Shown here: in pieces, positions 1 through 7,838 of the stretch | Layout of the letters: the number at the start of each line of letters is the position of its first letter | Position numbering within the stretch: position 1 is the stretch's first letter | DNA from: WRGT01 sp964450405 | Lineage (GTDB): Bacteria > Spirochaetota > UBA4802 > UBA5550 | Assembly: GCA_964450405.1 (NCBI GenBank) | Contig: CAYVCQ010000015.1 | Location: 49,732 to 113,731, forward strand | Direction: 5' to 3' | Length of the DNA stretch: 64,000 nt | Program-made: the position numbers and the translations under genes | Notes under the pieces: model-generated | Databases searched by the model: none | What the model saw: only the letters and a program-made list of their open reading frames with translations | What the model was told of the DNA's origin: nothing

Positions 1-124
1 GAGAGCGGAATGCCGGAATCTCATAGGCAGTATTTTATTACAAGGAATGAGTGTTCTGTACATAAAATTACTGTATGAGATTCCGGTATTCGCAAAAACT
101 GAAGCTGCGAAACCGGAATGACAA
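1..124. repeat. MITE-like repeat, TGTCATTCC family, copy A (left-truncated)
   Basis: The right arm is complete and ends in CCGGAATGACA. The left arm is cut by the window edge. An inner TGAGATTCCGGTATTCGC pairs with GGAATGCCGGAATCTCA near base 8. Three other copies occur near 9680, 22302 and 34609. It carries no coding sequence, so it is probably a non-autonomous palindromic element. The coding region starts about 200 bases downstream. Confidence 0.7.
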
Positions 125-249
125 CATTGAAGTTAAATATTAAACAATAAAAAAGTATATCCCCCCTGAAAATAAGTATACCGAAAACCATGGAAGCTGT
201 AGTCGGTGTTAATTGATTTAGATGTGATAACTGTTCATTAATAATATTC

Positions 250-284
250 TTGACAGATGCCGTATTGAATGAAGAATTTAATGG
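250..284 (+). promoter_or_regulatory. Candidate promoter for liv operon
   Basis: A perfect TTGACA lies at 250-255. The matching -10 region near 273-284 is poor, with only AT-rich hexamers such as TAATGG. A transcript starting here would begin near 290, which agrees with translation starting at ATG 323 and not at the upstream ATG 269. The call rests mainly on the -35 box. Confidence 0.35.
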
Positions 285-322
285 TACATGATTTTAAGAT
301 TAAAGTATCTCTGGAGTTTTCC

Positions 323-1216
323 ATGACTTTTGAAATTTTTCTACAGCACCTGTCAAACGCGGTTTCACTAGGAAGTCTCTATGCATTGATTGCAATAGGC
401 TACACAATGGTGTATGGTATACTTAGACTTATAAATTTTGCACATGGCGATATCTTTATGCTTGGCGGATATTTTGCCTTTTACGCACTGACTACTTTTC
501 TGATGCCATGGTGGGTCGGATTTATTGTTGCAATAGGTTTAACCGCAATTTTCGGTATGTCAATCGAAAAGGTTGCCTATAGGCCGCTCCGCGATTCCCC
601 GAAGGTATCTGTTCTTATATCAGCAATCGGAGTTTCTTTTCTTATAGAGAGTCTCGGTGTAGTGCTCTTCGGCGGCATTCAGAAGGCATTCCCTATTCCG
701 GAACTCTTCGGAAAAGTTATGAAGATCGGAAATATTTTTATTGTCAGTGTTAACTTTTTTATCCCGGTAATTGCCTTTGTTTTTCTTGTGGGGCTTATGT
801 ATCTGATAAACAAAACAAAAACCGGTATGGCTATGCGTGCTCTTTCCCGTGATCATGAAACTGCAAGACTTATGGGGATAGATGTTGATAAAGTAATCTC
901 GTATACATTCGGACTCGGGTCTCTCCTCGCTGCAGTAGGCGGAATTATGTGGGGAATGAAGTATCCGCAGCTCTATCCGCTTATGGGAGTTATGCCCGGA
1001 TTAAAATGCTTTATAGCTGCAGTAGTTGGAGGTATCGGAAATATTACCGGTGCTGTTCTCGGCGGACTGATAATCGGTATTCTTGAAATCATGACAGTTG
1101 CATTTCTTCCGGATCTCACGGGGTATAGAGATGCATTTGCATTTATTCTGCTTATAATTATACTCCTCGTTAAGCCCACCGGTTTAATGGGTGAAAACCT
1201 TGCTGAGAAGGTTTGA
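323..1216 (+). CDS. livH: Branched-chain amino-acid ABC transporter permease LivH
   Basis: Inner-membrane permease of the high-affinity branched-chain amino-acid importer. The 297-residue protein is rich in membrane segments. It has the LivH motif GYTMVYGILRLINFAHGD at residues 26-43 and the ATPase-contact segment AAVVGGIGNITGAVLGG at about 232-248. I chose ATG 323 over the in-frame ATG 269 because TGGAG lies six bases upstream and LivH proteins usually begin just before this hydrophobic segment. It is first in livH-livM-livG-livF. No periplasmic binding-protein gene is present in the window, so that subunit must be encoded elsewhere. Substrate (Leu/Ile/Val or related amides) is inferred from the family. 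Confidence 0.93.
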   Translation: MTFEIFLQHLSNAVSLGSLYALIAIGYTMVYGILRLINFAHGDIFMLGGYFAFYALTTFLMPWWVGFIVAIGLTAIFGMSIEKVAYRPLRDSPKVSVLISAIGVSFLIESLGVVLFGGIQKAFPIPELFGKVMKIGNIFIVSVNFFIPVIAFVFLVGLMYLINKTKTGMAMRALSRDHETARLMGIDVDKVISYTFGLGSLLAAVGGIMWGMKYPQLYPLMGVMPGLKCFIAAVVGGIGNITGAVLGGLIIGILEIMTVAFLPDLTGYRDAFAFILLIIILLVKPTGLMGENLAEKV

Positions 1217-1217
1217 T

Positions 1218-2276
1218 ATGGAAAGAGAAAAGTTTATTAAAAGAATTCTTACTGTTTCGGCAGTTTCAATTGCAGTTGGTCTTCTTGTACTGTTTAACTT
1301 TATTTTTGATTCATATATGCTGCGGATAATAAATCTTGCGGGAATATATATCACTCTTGCACTCAGCCTTAATCTTATATATGGATTTACAGGTCTCTTC
1401 TCTCTTGGCCACGCCGGATTCATGGCGGTGGGTGCGTATACGACTGCGCTGCTCACAATGTCCCCTGCGCAGAAGGAGATGAACTTTTTCCTTCAGCCTA
1501 TTGTTCCATGGCTTGCCAACGTTGAGTGGAGTTTTTTTCCTGCGCTGATGATGGGGGGAGTTATGGCCGCGCTGTTCGGTTTTTTAATTGGAGCACCGGC
1601 TTTGAAACTGAAGGATGATTATCTTGCAATTGCTACACTCGGTTTTGCGGAGATTATAAGAATATTTTTTACAAATATGCAGAGTGTAACAAACGGACCT
1701 CTCGGCCTTAAGGGGCTTCCTCCATACACCAATATCTGGTGGACATGGGGTATTGCCTTTGTTTCAATTTTATTCATGGTGTATCTTTTTAAAGGGAGTT
1801 ACGGGAGAGCCTTTAAGGCTATCAGAGAAGATGAAGTTGCTGCGGAGGCCATGGGGATAAATCTTTTCAGGCACAAAATGCTTTCATTTACAATCGGTTC
1901 CTTTATGGCTGGAGTTGGCGGTGGTTTACTTGGTAATCTTATGGGGACTATTGATCCGTTGATGTTCCGCTTTCTTCTTGCATTCAATATCCTTCTAATA
2001 GTTGTACTTGGCGGGATGGGAAGTATTACCGGTACTGTTATCTCAGGTATAGTGATTACCGTTCTCATGGAATACCTCAGATTTCTTGACGGTCCCATTG
2101 ACATGTTTATTTTTAAAACAAATGGAATTCCGGGACTCCGGATGGTTATTTTTTCAATCATGCTTATGGTTTGTATTCTCTTTTTTCAGAAGGGGATTAT
2201 GGGAAACAGAGAGTTCTCGTGGGATTTTCTTTTTAAACCGGGCAGATTCAGAAAGAACAGTGTTGAGGGTGAATAA
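1218..2276 (+). CDS. livM: Branched-chain amino-acid ABC transporter permease LivM
   Basis: Second membrane subunit of the liv importer, 352 residues and polytopic. The LivM signature SLGHAGFMAVGAY is at residues 62-74 and a GGMGSITGTVISG loop, the ATPase contact, lies in the C-terminal third. The start at ATG 1218 follows the livH stop by one base and is preceded by GAGAAGG at 1205-1211. The upstream ATG 1191 lies inside livH and has no ribosome site. Translation is probably coupled to livH. Nothing is unusual apart from the missing binding-protein gene. Confidence 0.93.
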   Translation: MEREKFIKRILTVSAVSIAVGLLVLFNFIFDSYMLRIINLAGIYITLALSLNLIYGFTGLFSLGHAGFMAVGAYTTALLTMSPAQKEMNFFLQPIVPWLANVEWSFFPALMMGGVMAALFGFLIGAPALKLKDDYLAIATLGFAEIIRIFFTNMQSVTNGPLGLKGLPPYTNIWWTWGIAFVSILFMVYLFKGSYGRAFKAIREDEVAAEAMGINLFRHKMLSFTIGSFMAGVGGGLLGNLMGTIDPLMFRFLLAFNILLIVVLGGMGSITGTVISGIVITVLMEYLRFLDGPIDMFIFKTNGIPGLRMVIFSIMLMVCILFFQKGIMGNREFSWDFLFKPGRFRKNSVEGE

Positions 2277-2278
2277 TT

Positions 2279-3040
2279 ATGTATATGCTGCGTACTGATA
2301 ATATAACAATGAAGTTCGGCGGACTTACCGCTGTTTCAAAACTAAATCTTGAAATTAAACAGAACGAAATAGTGGGCCTTATCGGACCTAATGGTGCTGG
2401 TAAAACCACTGCCTTTAATATGATAACAAGTCAGTATACCCCCACAGAGGGATCAATCTACTTTAACAATGAAGATATTACCTCCCATAGACCCTATGAA
2501 ATAACAAGGCTTGGAATAGCCCGTACATTTCAGAACATAAAACTGTTCAAAGAGATGACTGTACTGGAAAATGTTCTGGTGGGGAATCATCTCCGTGTAA
2601 GGTCGCCGCTTATAATGTCTGTTCTGCGATCTCCGCGATACAGACGGGAAGAGAAGCATATGATTGAAAAATCTATGAATCTTCTTGTTGACCTGGGACT
2701 GGATGATAGCATTAACGAAAAAGCCTTTTCCCTTCCATACGGAAAACAGAGAAGACTTGAAATTGCAAGAGCACTCGCTACAGATCCGAAACTCCTGCTG
2801 CTTGATGAACCGGCGGCCGGTATGAATCCCCAGGAATCTATTGAGCTTATGAATTTTATTCATGAAATAAGGGATAAATTTGATCTTACGATTTTCCTCA
2901 TCGAACATACCATGCAGGTTGTCATGGGGGTTTGTGAGAGGATATATGTTCTTGATTATGGCGTTACAATAGCCGAAGGTAATCCCTATGATATACAGAA
3001 TAATCCTAAAGTTATCGAAGCGTACCTGGGGGTTAACTAA
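2279..3040 (+). CDS. livG: Branched-chain amino-acid ABC transporter ATP-binding protein LivG
   Basis: Cytoplasmic ATPase that powers the liv importer, 253 residues. Walker A GPNGAGKT is at 36-43. The family-typical signature LPYGKQRRLEIARAL lies at 152-166, where most ABC proteins have LSGGQ. Walker B LLLDEP is at 173-178 and the switch histidine is H210 (EHTM). GAGGGTG lies seven bases before ATG 2279. The gene follows livM by two bases and abuts livF, so the four genes form one operon. Confidence 0.95.
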   Translation: MYMLRTDNITMKFGGLTAVSKLNLEIKQNEIVGLIGPNGAGKTTAFNMITSQYTPTEGSIYFNNEDITSHRPYEITRLGIARTFQNIKLFKEMTVLENVLVGNHLRVRSPLIMSVLRSPRYRREEKHMIEKSMNLLVDLGLDDSINEKAFSLPYGKQRRLEIARALATDPKLLLLDEPAAGMNPQESIELMNFIHEIRDKFDLTIFLIEHTMQVVMGVCERIYVLDYGVTIAEGNPYDIQNNPKVIEAYLGVN

Positions 3041-3748
3041 ATGCTGAAAATTAAAGATCTCTATGTAAATTACGGCGGAATCAAAGCTCTTAAGGGAATT
3101 ACAATAAGTGTTCCAGATGGAAAAATTATCACCCTCATCGGCGGCAATGGAGCAGGTAAAAGTACAACACTCCGTGCATCTATCGGACTTGTAAAACCTG
3201 CAGGAGGATCGATACTATATAATGATCAGGACCTCACAGGGGTTAAAACAAAAGATATCGTAACCAAAGGACTGGTGCTTGTACCTGAGGGACGCAAGGT
3301 ATTCTCCAATCTTACAATACATGAAAATCTTGTTCTTGGGTCGTATGCAAGAAAAGATAAACTTGAAATAGAGAAAGACAGAGAGAAGGTGCTCACCCTT
3401 TTCCCTAGACTTGCTGAAAGACTTAAACAGAAAGCGGGAACTCTTTCCGGCGGAGAGCAGCAGATGCTTGCCGTGGGACGTGCAATTATGACTAAACCGA
3501 AACTTCTGATGATGGACGAACCGTCACTGGGTCTTGCCCCGCTGATAGTAAAAAACATTTTTGAGATAATAAAGGATATCAATAAACTCGGTGTAACAAT
3601 TCTTCTTATTGAACAGAATGCTAAAGCCGCACTTGAAATTGCAGATTACGGATACGTAATGGAAACCGGAAATATCGTAATGGAAGGCCCGGGAAATGAT
3701 CTGCTGAATAATGAAGATATTAAAAAGGCCTATTTGGGAATTGCTTAA
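3041..3748 (+). CDS. livF: Branched-chain amino-acid ABC transporter ATP-binding protein LivF
   Basis: Second ATPase of the liv importer, 235 residues, the normal LivF length. Walker A GGNGAGKST is at 34-42, signature LSGGEQQ at 135-141, and Walker B LLMMDEP at 155-161 with the following SLGLAP. The start codon directly follows the livG stop. LivG and LivF are expected to form the heterodimer under LivH/LivM. The asparaginase gene starts 29 bases downstream and may be co-transcribed. Confidence 0.95.
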   Translation: MLKIKDLYVNYGGIKALKGITISVPDGKIITLIGGNGAGKSTTLRASIGLVKPAGGSILYNDQDLTGVKTKDIVTKGLVLVPEGRKVFSNLTIHENLVLGSYARKDKLEIEKDREKVLTLFPRLAERLKQKAGTLSGGEQQMLAVGRAIMTKPKLLMMDEPSLGLAPLIVKNIFEIIKDINKLGVTILLIEQNAKAALEIADYGYVMETGNIVMEGPGNDLLNNEDIKKAYLGIA

Positions 3749-3777
3749 GCAGAATATCCGATAAATAAAAAAATGAA

Positions 3778-4824
3778 ATGATTAAAAAAAATGAAAGATC
3801 AATACTCATAATTTATACTGGCGGAACTATAGGGATGATTCAGGACCCGGCAACAGGTTTATATAATCCCTATAGTTTTCAGAACATAATAGATGAAGTT
3901 CCCGAGATTAAAAGATTCGGCTACAATTTTTCCTCAGTCGAATTTGATACGCCTATAGATTCGTCCAGCATAACTCCATCAGCATGGATAAAGCTTGCAG
4001 AGATAATTAAAGAAAACTACAAAAAGTTTGATGGATTTGTAATACTTCACGGCACCGATACCATGGCTTTTACAGCATCGGCTCTAAGTTTTATGCTGGA
4101 AAATCTTTCAAAACCGGTAATACTCACCGGGTCTCAGCTTCCGATAAATATTCTCCGGACCGATGGAAAAGAAAATCTTATTTCATCAATTGAAATTGCC
4201 GCTGCGGAAATTAATGGCATGGCGGCCGTTCCCGAGGTCTGCATCTATTTTGAGTTTAAACTCTACAGAGGGAACCGGACAAAAAAGCGCAGTGCGGAAA
4301 ATTTTAATGCATTTGAATCTCCCAATATAACACCTCTGGCTGAAGCGGGAATTCATATCAGCTACAATCATCAGTTGATAAGAAAAAAATCACTACACGT
4401 TAAAGATTTAAAACTTAATCTCTCCATCGATTCAAATATTGCAATATTGAAAATTTTTCCGGGAATTCATCCCGAGATTGTCCGTGCAATGGTAAACATT
4501 CCAGGTCTTCGTGCTTTGATTATGGAAACATATGGTTCAGGTAATGCACCGGCCGATAGCGAGTTTCTGGAAATTATTTCTTCGGGTGCAAAACGCGGCC
4601 TGGTTATCGTTAATGTAACACAGTGCAGCTCAGGCAGTGTTGAGATGGAGAGATACAGTACAGGGAGTAATCTTAAAAAAATAGGTGTTATCAGCGGTTA
4701 CGATATCACGACTGAGGCAGCTGTGACGAAAATGATGGTGCTGCTGGGTAAATATACAGATAAAGAAAAAGTAAAAAAATACTTTCAGACAGATCTTGCC
4801 GGAGAGATGTCTACTTCGATTTGA
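3778..4824 (+). CDS. ansA: Type I (cytosolic) L-asparaginase
   Basis: Hydrolyses L-asparagine to aspartate and ammonia. The 348-residue protein has no signal peptide, which fits the cytosolic type I enzyme. Both catalytic threonine motifs are visible: YTGGTIG at 13-19, and HGTDTMA at 91-97 with the Thr-Asp pair T93/D94. LTGSQLP follows at 116-122. It lies 29 bases after livF on the same strand, so amino-acid uptake and asparagine catabolism may be expressed together; that link is inferred. The ribosome site is weak. Some archaeal GatD proteins share this fold, but no GatD N-terminal domain is present. Confidence 0.9.
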   Translation: MIKKNERSILIIYTGGTIGMIQDPATGLYNPYSFQNIIDEVPEIKRFGYNFSSVEFDTPIDSSSITPSAWIKLAEIIKENYKKFDGFVILHGTDTMAFTASALSFMLENLSKPVILTGSQLPINILRTDGKENLISSIEIAAAEINGMAAVPEVCIYFEFKLYRGNRTKKRSAENFNAFESPNITPLAEAGIHISYNHQLIRKKSLHVKDLKLNLSIDSNIAILKIFPGIHPEIVRAMVNIPGLRALIMETYGSGNAPADSEFLEIISSGAKRGLVIVNVTQCSSGSVEMERYSTGSNLKKIGVISGYDITTEAAVTKMMVLLGKYTDKEKVKKYFQTDLAGEMSTSI

Positions 4825-4870
4825 ATAAAACATTTCAGCTCATTCCGGAATGTTGGTATAATTAACATTC

Positions 4871-5199
4871 CTATATCCCCCTGTCCCCCAGAGGGGGCAC
4901 GCATGAGGGGAATTATTAGTGAATTTATGAATCATAGCAATATTAAAACACCTGCTTATATCGTTGAGCTTGCAAAAGATTTTCGAAACAACATGACCGT
5001 GTCAGAAGAAATATTATGGTCAGTACTTCGAATGAACCAGGGATGAATTCCTGATGAGTATTGGAATCGATACATTGCTGATTAAAGATGAAGATGGATT
5101 GAATAATATTGGAATTGTAAAAGAAATGATAAGAATAAAACTAACAGCGATATAACTGATAGACTTGGTGCCCCCTCCGGGGGATAGGGGGCAGGAAGG
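4871..5199. mobile_element. Palindrome-bounded element carrying a DUF559 remnant
   Basis: The left end (4871-4902) and right end (5168-5199) are inverted copies of a G-rich/C-rich hairpin, consensus near CCCCCTATCCCCCGGAGGGGG. Between them lies the decayed DUF559-like gene at 4903-5154. A second element with the same ends but almost no interior is at 7028-7145. This looks like a small transposable or REP-type unit. The boundaries are set by the inverted ends only; no target duplication was established. Confidence 0.55.
4903..5154 (+). pseudogene. DUF559 endonuclease-like remnant
   Basis: The first 47 codons, starting at ATG 4903, end at TGA 5044. They contain FRNNMTVSEEILWSVLR, which resembles the N-terminal motif of DUF559 proteins (a fold related to Vsr-type very-short-patch nucleases). 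After the stop, another frame (from about 5053) reads DGLNNIGIVKEMIRIKLT, like a DUF559 C-terminus, ending at TAA 5154. The central catalytic part is missing, so the gene looks internally deleted and inactive. It sits entirely between the inverted hairpins of the enclosing element. Assignment is by motif recall and is moderate. Confidence 0.55.
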
Positions 5200-5255
5200 T
5201 TTGAATTAAATTAATTATTATCCCAACATTCCGGTAAGAGCCATATAATTCAATC

Positions 5256-5951
5256 TTAAAACTTTTTCCTCAAATCTGCTATCAGATCTTCCGTAGTTTT
5301 GAACCTGTTTAAAAACTCCAGTGTTTTTATCGTAGGCATTACCAGTTTGATTTTACCGGTTCTGTAACTCTGCAGCGCATCTTCAGGTGTCATCCACTGA
5401 AAATCTACAAGCTCATCTCCATCATGAGAAATCTCCTGATTCTCCGGTGCGGCTGCAGCAAAGAATCTGGCATCATAGCGTATCGGGAAAAGTACCGGAG
5501 TAATCCATCTGCTTATATAAAAGAATTTATCTACAGCTGGTAAAAGGTTTTCCTTCATCAGCATATCACGGAATGATATCTTCTTTTCAAAAACATCTCT
5601 CCGGTATAGAGCAAATTTCTTAATAGATTTTTCATTATTGATTTGCGGATAGTTTCCATTACGGTCAACTGCAAATAGTAGTCCCGATTCTTCAAATGTT
5701 TCCCGGATTCCGCAGAGTATATATCCATAGTAATCTTTTAAATTACCGTCAAAATCTTTAAGATAATTAGTGCTTTGATTTTCGGGGAATTCAAAATCAT
5801 AATCCTGGTCATCAAATGCACCACCGGGGAAAACATGATAATCAGGGAGGAATCTGTCTTCAAGATGTCTCAGCATTAGAAGAACTTCAATTGTTCCGTG
5901 GTTGTTTTTAACTATGGAAACGGTTGCGGCTTTTCTTGGTTTAATAAACAT
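5256..5951 (-). CDS. NUDIX hydrolase
   Basis: Probable nucleoside-diphosphate-linked or CoA-type pyrophosphohydrolase, 231 residues. It has FPGGAF at 41-46 and the Nudix core RETFEESG at 83-90, with about 36 residues inserted between the conserved glycines and the RExxEE helix. That insertion resembles the NUDT19/CoA-hydrolase-like branch rather than MutT; substrate assignment is inference. It is the second gene of a minus-strand pair: its ATG directly follows the TPR-gene stop. The Glu residues needed for Mg2+ are present. Confidence 0.82.
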   Translation of the reverse strand: MFIKPRKAATVSIVKNNHGTIEVLLMLRHLEDRFLPDYHVFPGGAFDDQDYDFEFPENQSTNYLKDFDGNLKDYYGYILCGIRETFEESGLLFAVDRNGNYPQINNEKSIKKFALYRRDVFEKKISFRDMLMKENLLPAVDKFFYISRWITPVLFPIRYDARFFAAAAPENQEISHDGDELVDFQWMTPEDALQSYRTGKIKLVMPTIKTLEFLNRFKTTEDLIADLRKKF

Positions 5952-6842
5952 TTATATTATTCTTAGTTCATCAAGTATTGTGACAAAATCATAACCGAAA
6001 TTTTTCTTAACATGTTTTTCTAAAGCAGTCACGTTATTTAATCTTTTTGATGCGTTATGCGCGTTGTAAATAATTTTTTTTATACTATGAATTGAACAGA
6101 TATCTCCATATGCCATATATAGTTTAAATGCATGATCAAATACCGAGATAACTTTTTTATAATTTTTTTGCGCTGTATATATTTCACTAATTTCGGTGCA
6201 GGCTTCAAGAATTGTTTTCACATTGGTTGTTTCAGATTCAATATTATCTTCATATGGATGAATCTTTATAACTTTAAGATATAAGCTCAAAGCTGCTTCT
6301 TTATCGTTTAAATTATACTGATAGATATATCCAAGCCTGTAAAGAGCTGATATATATTTGTCATTAAGCATGATTGCGTTATTATAGGCATTGATTACAA
6401 AAAGCGGATCTTTTCTTACTGAAAAATTTGCACCCAGCATAAACCATGCTTTAGGTGAGAGTGTTTTGCTGTTCTTCAGCTCCTCAGCTTTAGTTTGTGC
6501 TTTATACTCGCTTTCATTCATAGCAGATAGACGTTCAACAAAAAGATTCTGCAGTTTTATTGCTTTTTTTATATATTTTTTATTACCGGAGTATTTTATT
6601 ATTTCGTTAAATGTCTCCATGGTGAGTTCTTCATATTCAGCTTCAGATGTGAGAAAAGCAAGTCTTTCATATACCTGTGCGGTAATTAGAATAAGCTCAG
6701 GGGCATCATATCCATGATGTCTGAGTCTGGTAAGAATCGTGAGAGCTTCATGAAGACGGTTTTTTTTGTAGAAGCTTTTTGCCTGTCTAAAGCTTCTATT
6801 GAAATTCAGCCCGATTTTATTGTAGCTTTTTATAGAGTTCAT
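5952..6842 (-). CDS. TPR-repeat protein of unknown function
   Basis: A 296-residue, mainly helical soluble protein. Residues roughly 130-215 contain repeats of TPR type (for example AWFMLGANFSVRKDPLFVI followed by a segment with SALYRLGYIYQYNLNDKEAA). The N-terminal part, ending in an FYKKNRLHEALTILTRL helix, also fits a TPR. TPR proteins act as protein-binding scaffolds and the partner cannot be named. There is no signal peptide or membrane segment. It abuts the Nudix gene on its 3' side, so the two are likely co-transcribed. Confidence 0.7.
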   Translation of the reverse strand: MNSIKSYNKIGLNFNRSFRQAKSFYKKNRLHEALTILTRLRHHGYDAPELILITAQVYERLAFLTSEAEYEELTMETFNEIIKYSGNKKYIKKAIKLQNLFVERLSAMNESEYKAQTKAEELKNSKTLSPKAWFMLGANFSVRKDPLFVINAYNNAIMLNDKYISALYRLGYIYQYNLNDKEAALSLYLKVIKIHPYEDNIESETTNVKTILEACTEISEIYTAQKNYKKVISVFDHAFKLYMAYGDICSIHSIKKIIYNAHNASKRLNNVTALEKHVKKNFGYDFVTILDELRII

Positions 6843-7027
6843 TTTTCTCTTGCTGTCTGATTCTGTTTTTATTTATACAATCGGATAATATAAACTATTA
6901 CTTAAAAATATCAATGAGAAATATCAATTAAATGTATTTTTAATGTAAAAGCTGAAAAAGAGCCCAAACTCAGTGGACTGACTTGCACCCACATTTTAAA
7001 TAGCAATTAAATATTTGACTAAACCTC

Positions 7028-7145
7028 TTGGCCCCCGCACCCCCGGAGGGGGCAAGGCAATATTGATAAAAAACAAAGAATTTTATTTATTAAGATGACG
7101 AATTCTACATTCAAGTCCCCCTCCGGGGGATTTAGGGGGCCGTTG
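7028..7145. repeat. Palindromic element, near-empty copy
   Basis: The left end 7028-7057 and right end 7112-7145 form inverted G/C hairpins matching those at 4871 and 5168. Only about 55 AT-rich bases lie between them and no reading frame is present. It occupies most of the 422-base gap between the TPR gene and the CULT gene. The remainder of that gap is AT-rich sequence with the promoter listed below. Confidence 0.6.
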
Positions 7146-7213
7146 AAATATAATTAAAATCAGCCTGGTGGGTCAAATATGAATGACTGCTTTTTGATAT
7201 TTACCTAAACATT

Positions 7214-7248
7214 TTGAAATCCAGACTATCTTGTATATATTGATACAA
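7214..7248 (+). promoter_or_regulatory. Promoter with overlapping palindrome
   Basis: TTGAAA (7214-7219), a 16-base spacer and TATATT (7236-7241) make a good sigma-70-type promoter just upstream of the CULT gene. The half-sites TTGTAT (7231-7236) and ATACAA (7243-7248) straddle the -10 box and could be an operator. The operator role is inference. Confidence 0.5.
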
Positions 7249-7264
7249 AAGAGCGAATTATAAT

Positions 7265-7672
7265 ATGGATATCATACCTGAAATATATGCCAGACCTGAT
7301 AAAACCGGATCTGAATTTTTCGGTACGGATTTTACTGCCGAGTCATATGCCGGGGAGGAGATTGACGGAAAATGGGTCAGATGCCGGGTGTGTAACTATA
7401 AAATTGCGCTCCTTTCTGACAAAATAGTCATTAATAAATCTGATAATCATATATTTAAAAATCCATCGGGAATTTATTATAGATTAATATGCTTTTCTGC
7501 TGCTCCGGGATCTATAAATATTTCAGAATATACTTCAGAATATTCCTGGTTTTCAGGATACTCATGGAGTATTTCACTTTGCCGTTCATGTAATAGCCAT
7601 CTTGGATGGCATTATGATTCCGGATCAGCAGAATTTTATGGTTTAATCGCCGACAGACTCACCGGAATATAA
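7265..7672 (+). CDS. Stand-alone CULT-domain (cereblon-like) protein
   Basis: A 135-residue protein that is essentially one CULT domain, the ligand-binding domain of cereblon. Zinc ligands are visible as CRVC (C40, C43) and CRSC (C106, C109). The aromatic cage is W95, W101 and W115 within SWFSGYSW and SHLGWHY. The Trp spacing of 6 and 14 is the same as that of human cereblon W380/W386/W400, the residues that bind thalidomide. Known bacterial single-domain relatives (e.g. the Magnetospirillum protein MsCI4) have a similar length and bind glutarimide- or uridine-like ligands. No Lon-like or DDB1-binding part exists, so this is not an E3 ligase subunit. Its cellular role is unknown. It appears monocistronic. 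Confidence 0.85.
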   Translation: MDIIPEIYARPDKTGSEFFGTDFTAESYAGEEIDGKWVRCRVCNYKIALLSDKIVINKSDNHIFKNPSGIYYRLICFSAAPGSINISEYTSEYSWFSGYSWSISLCRSCNSHLGWHYDSGSAEFYGLIADRLTGI

Positions 7673-7838
7673 AAAATACTTTACTCAATAGAACAGGGGA
7701 GTCATAATAACATATAACCAGTAATTGTTCATAAGATGGTGTTTAATTTGTTTCGCCTGCGGTTTTTGAGCAGTGGCTATAACTTCACTTGAAGGTTTTG
7801 CAGCAAATTTTAACAGGATTTAATAAATAGAAATAATA

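Noticed and set aside
2453..2908. Minus-strand frame of about 151 codons
   Set aside because: Entirely antisense to livG; composition is that of the reverse strand of a coding gene.
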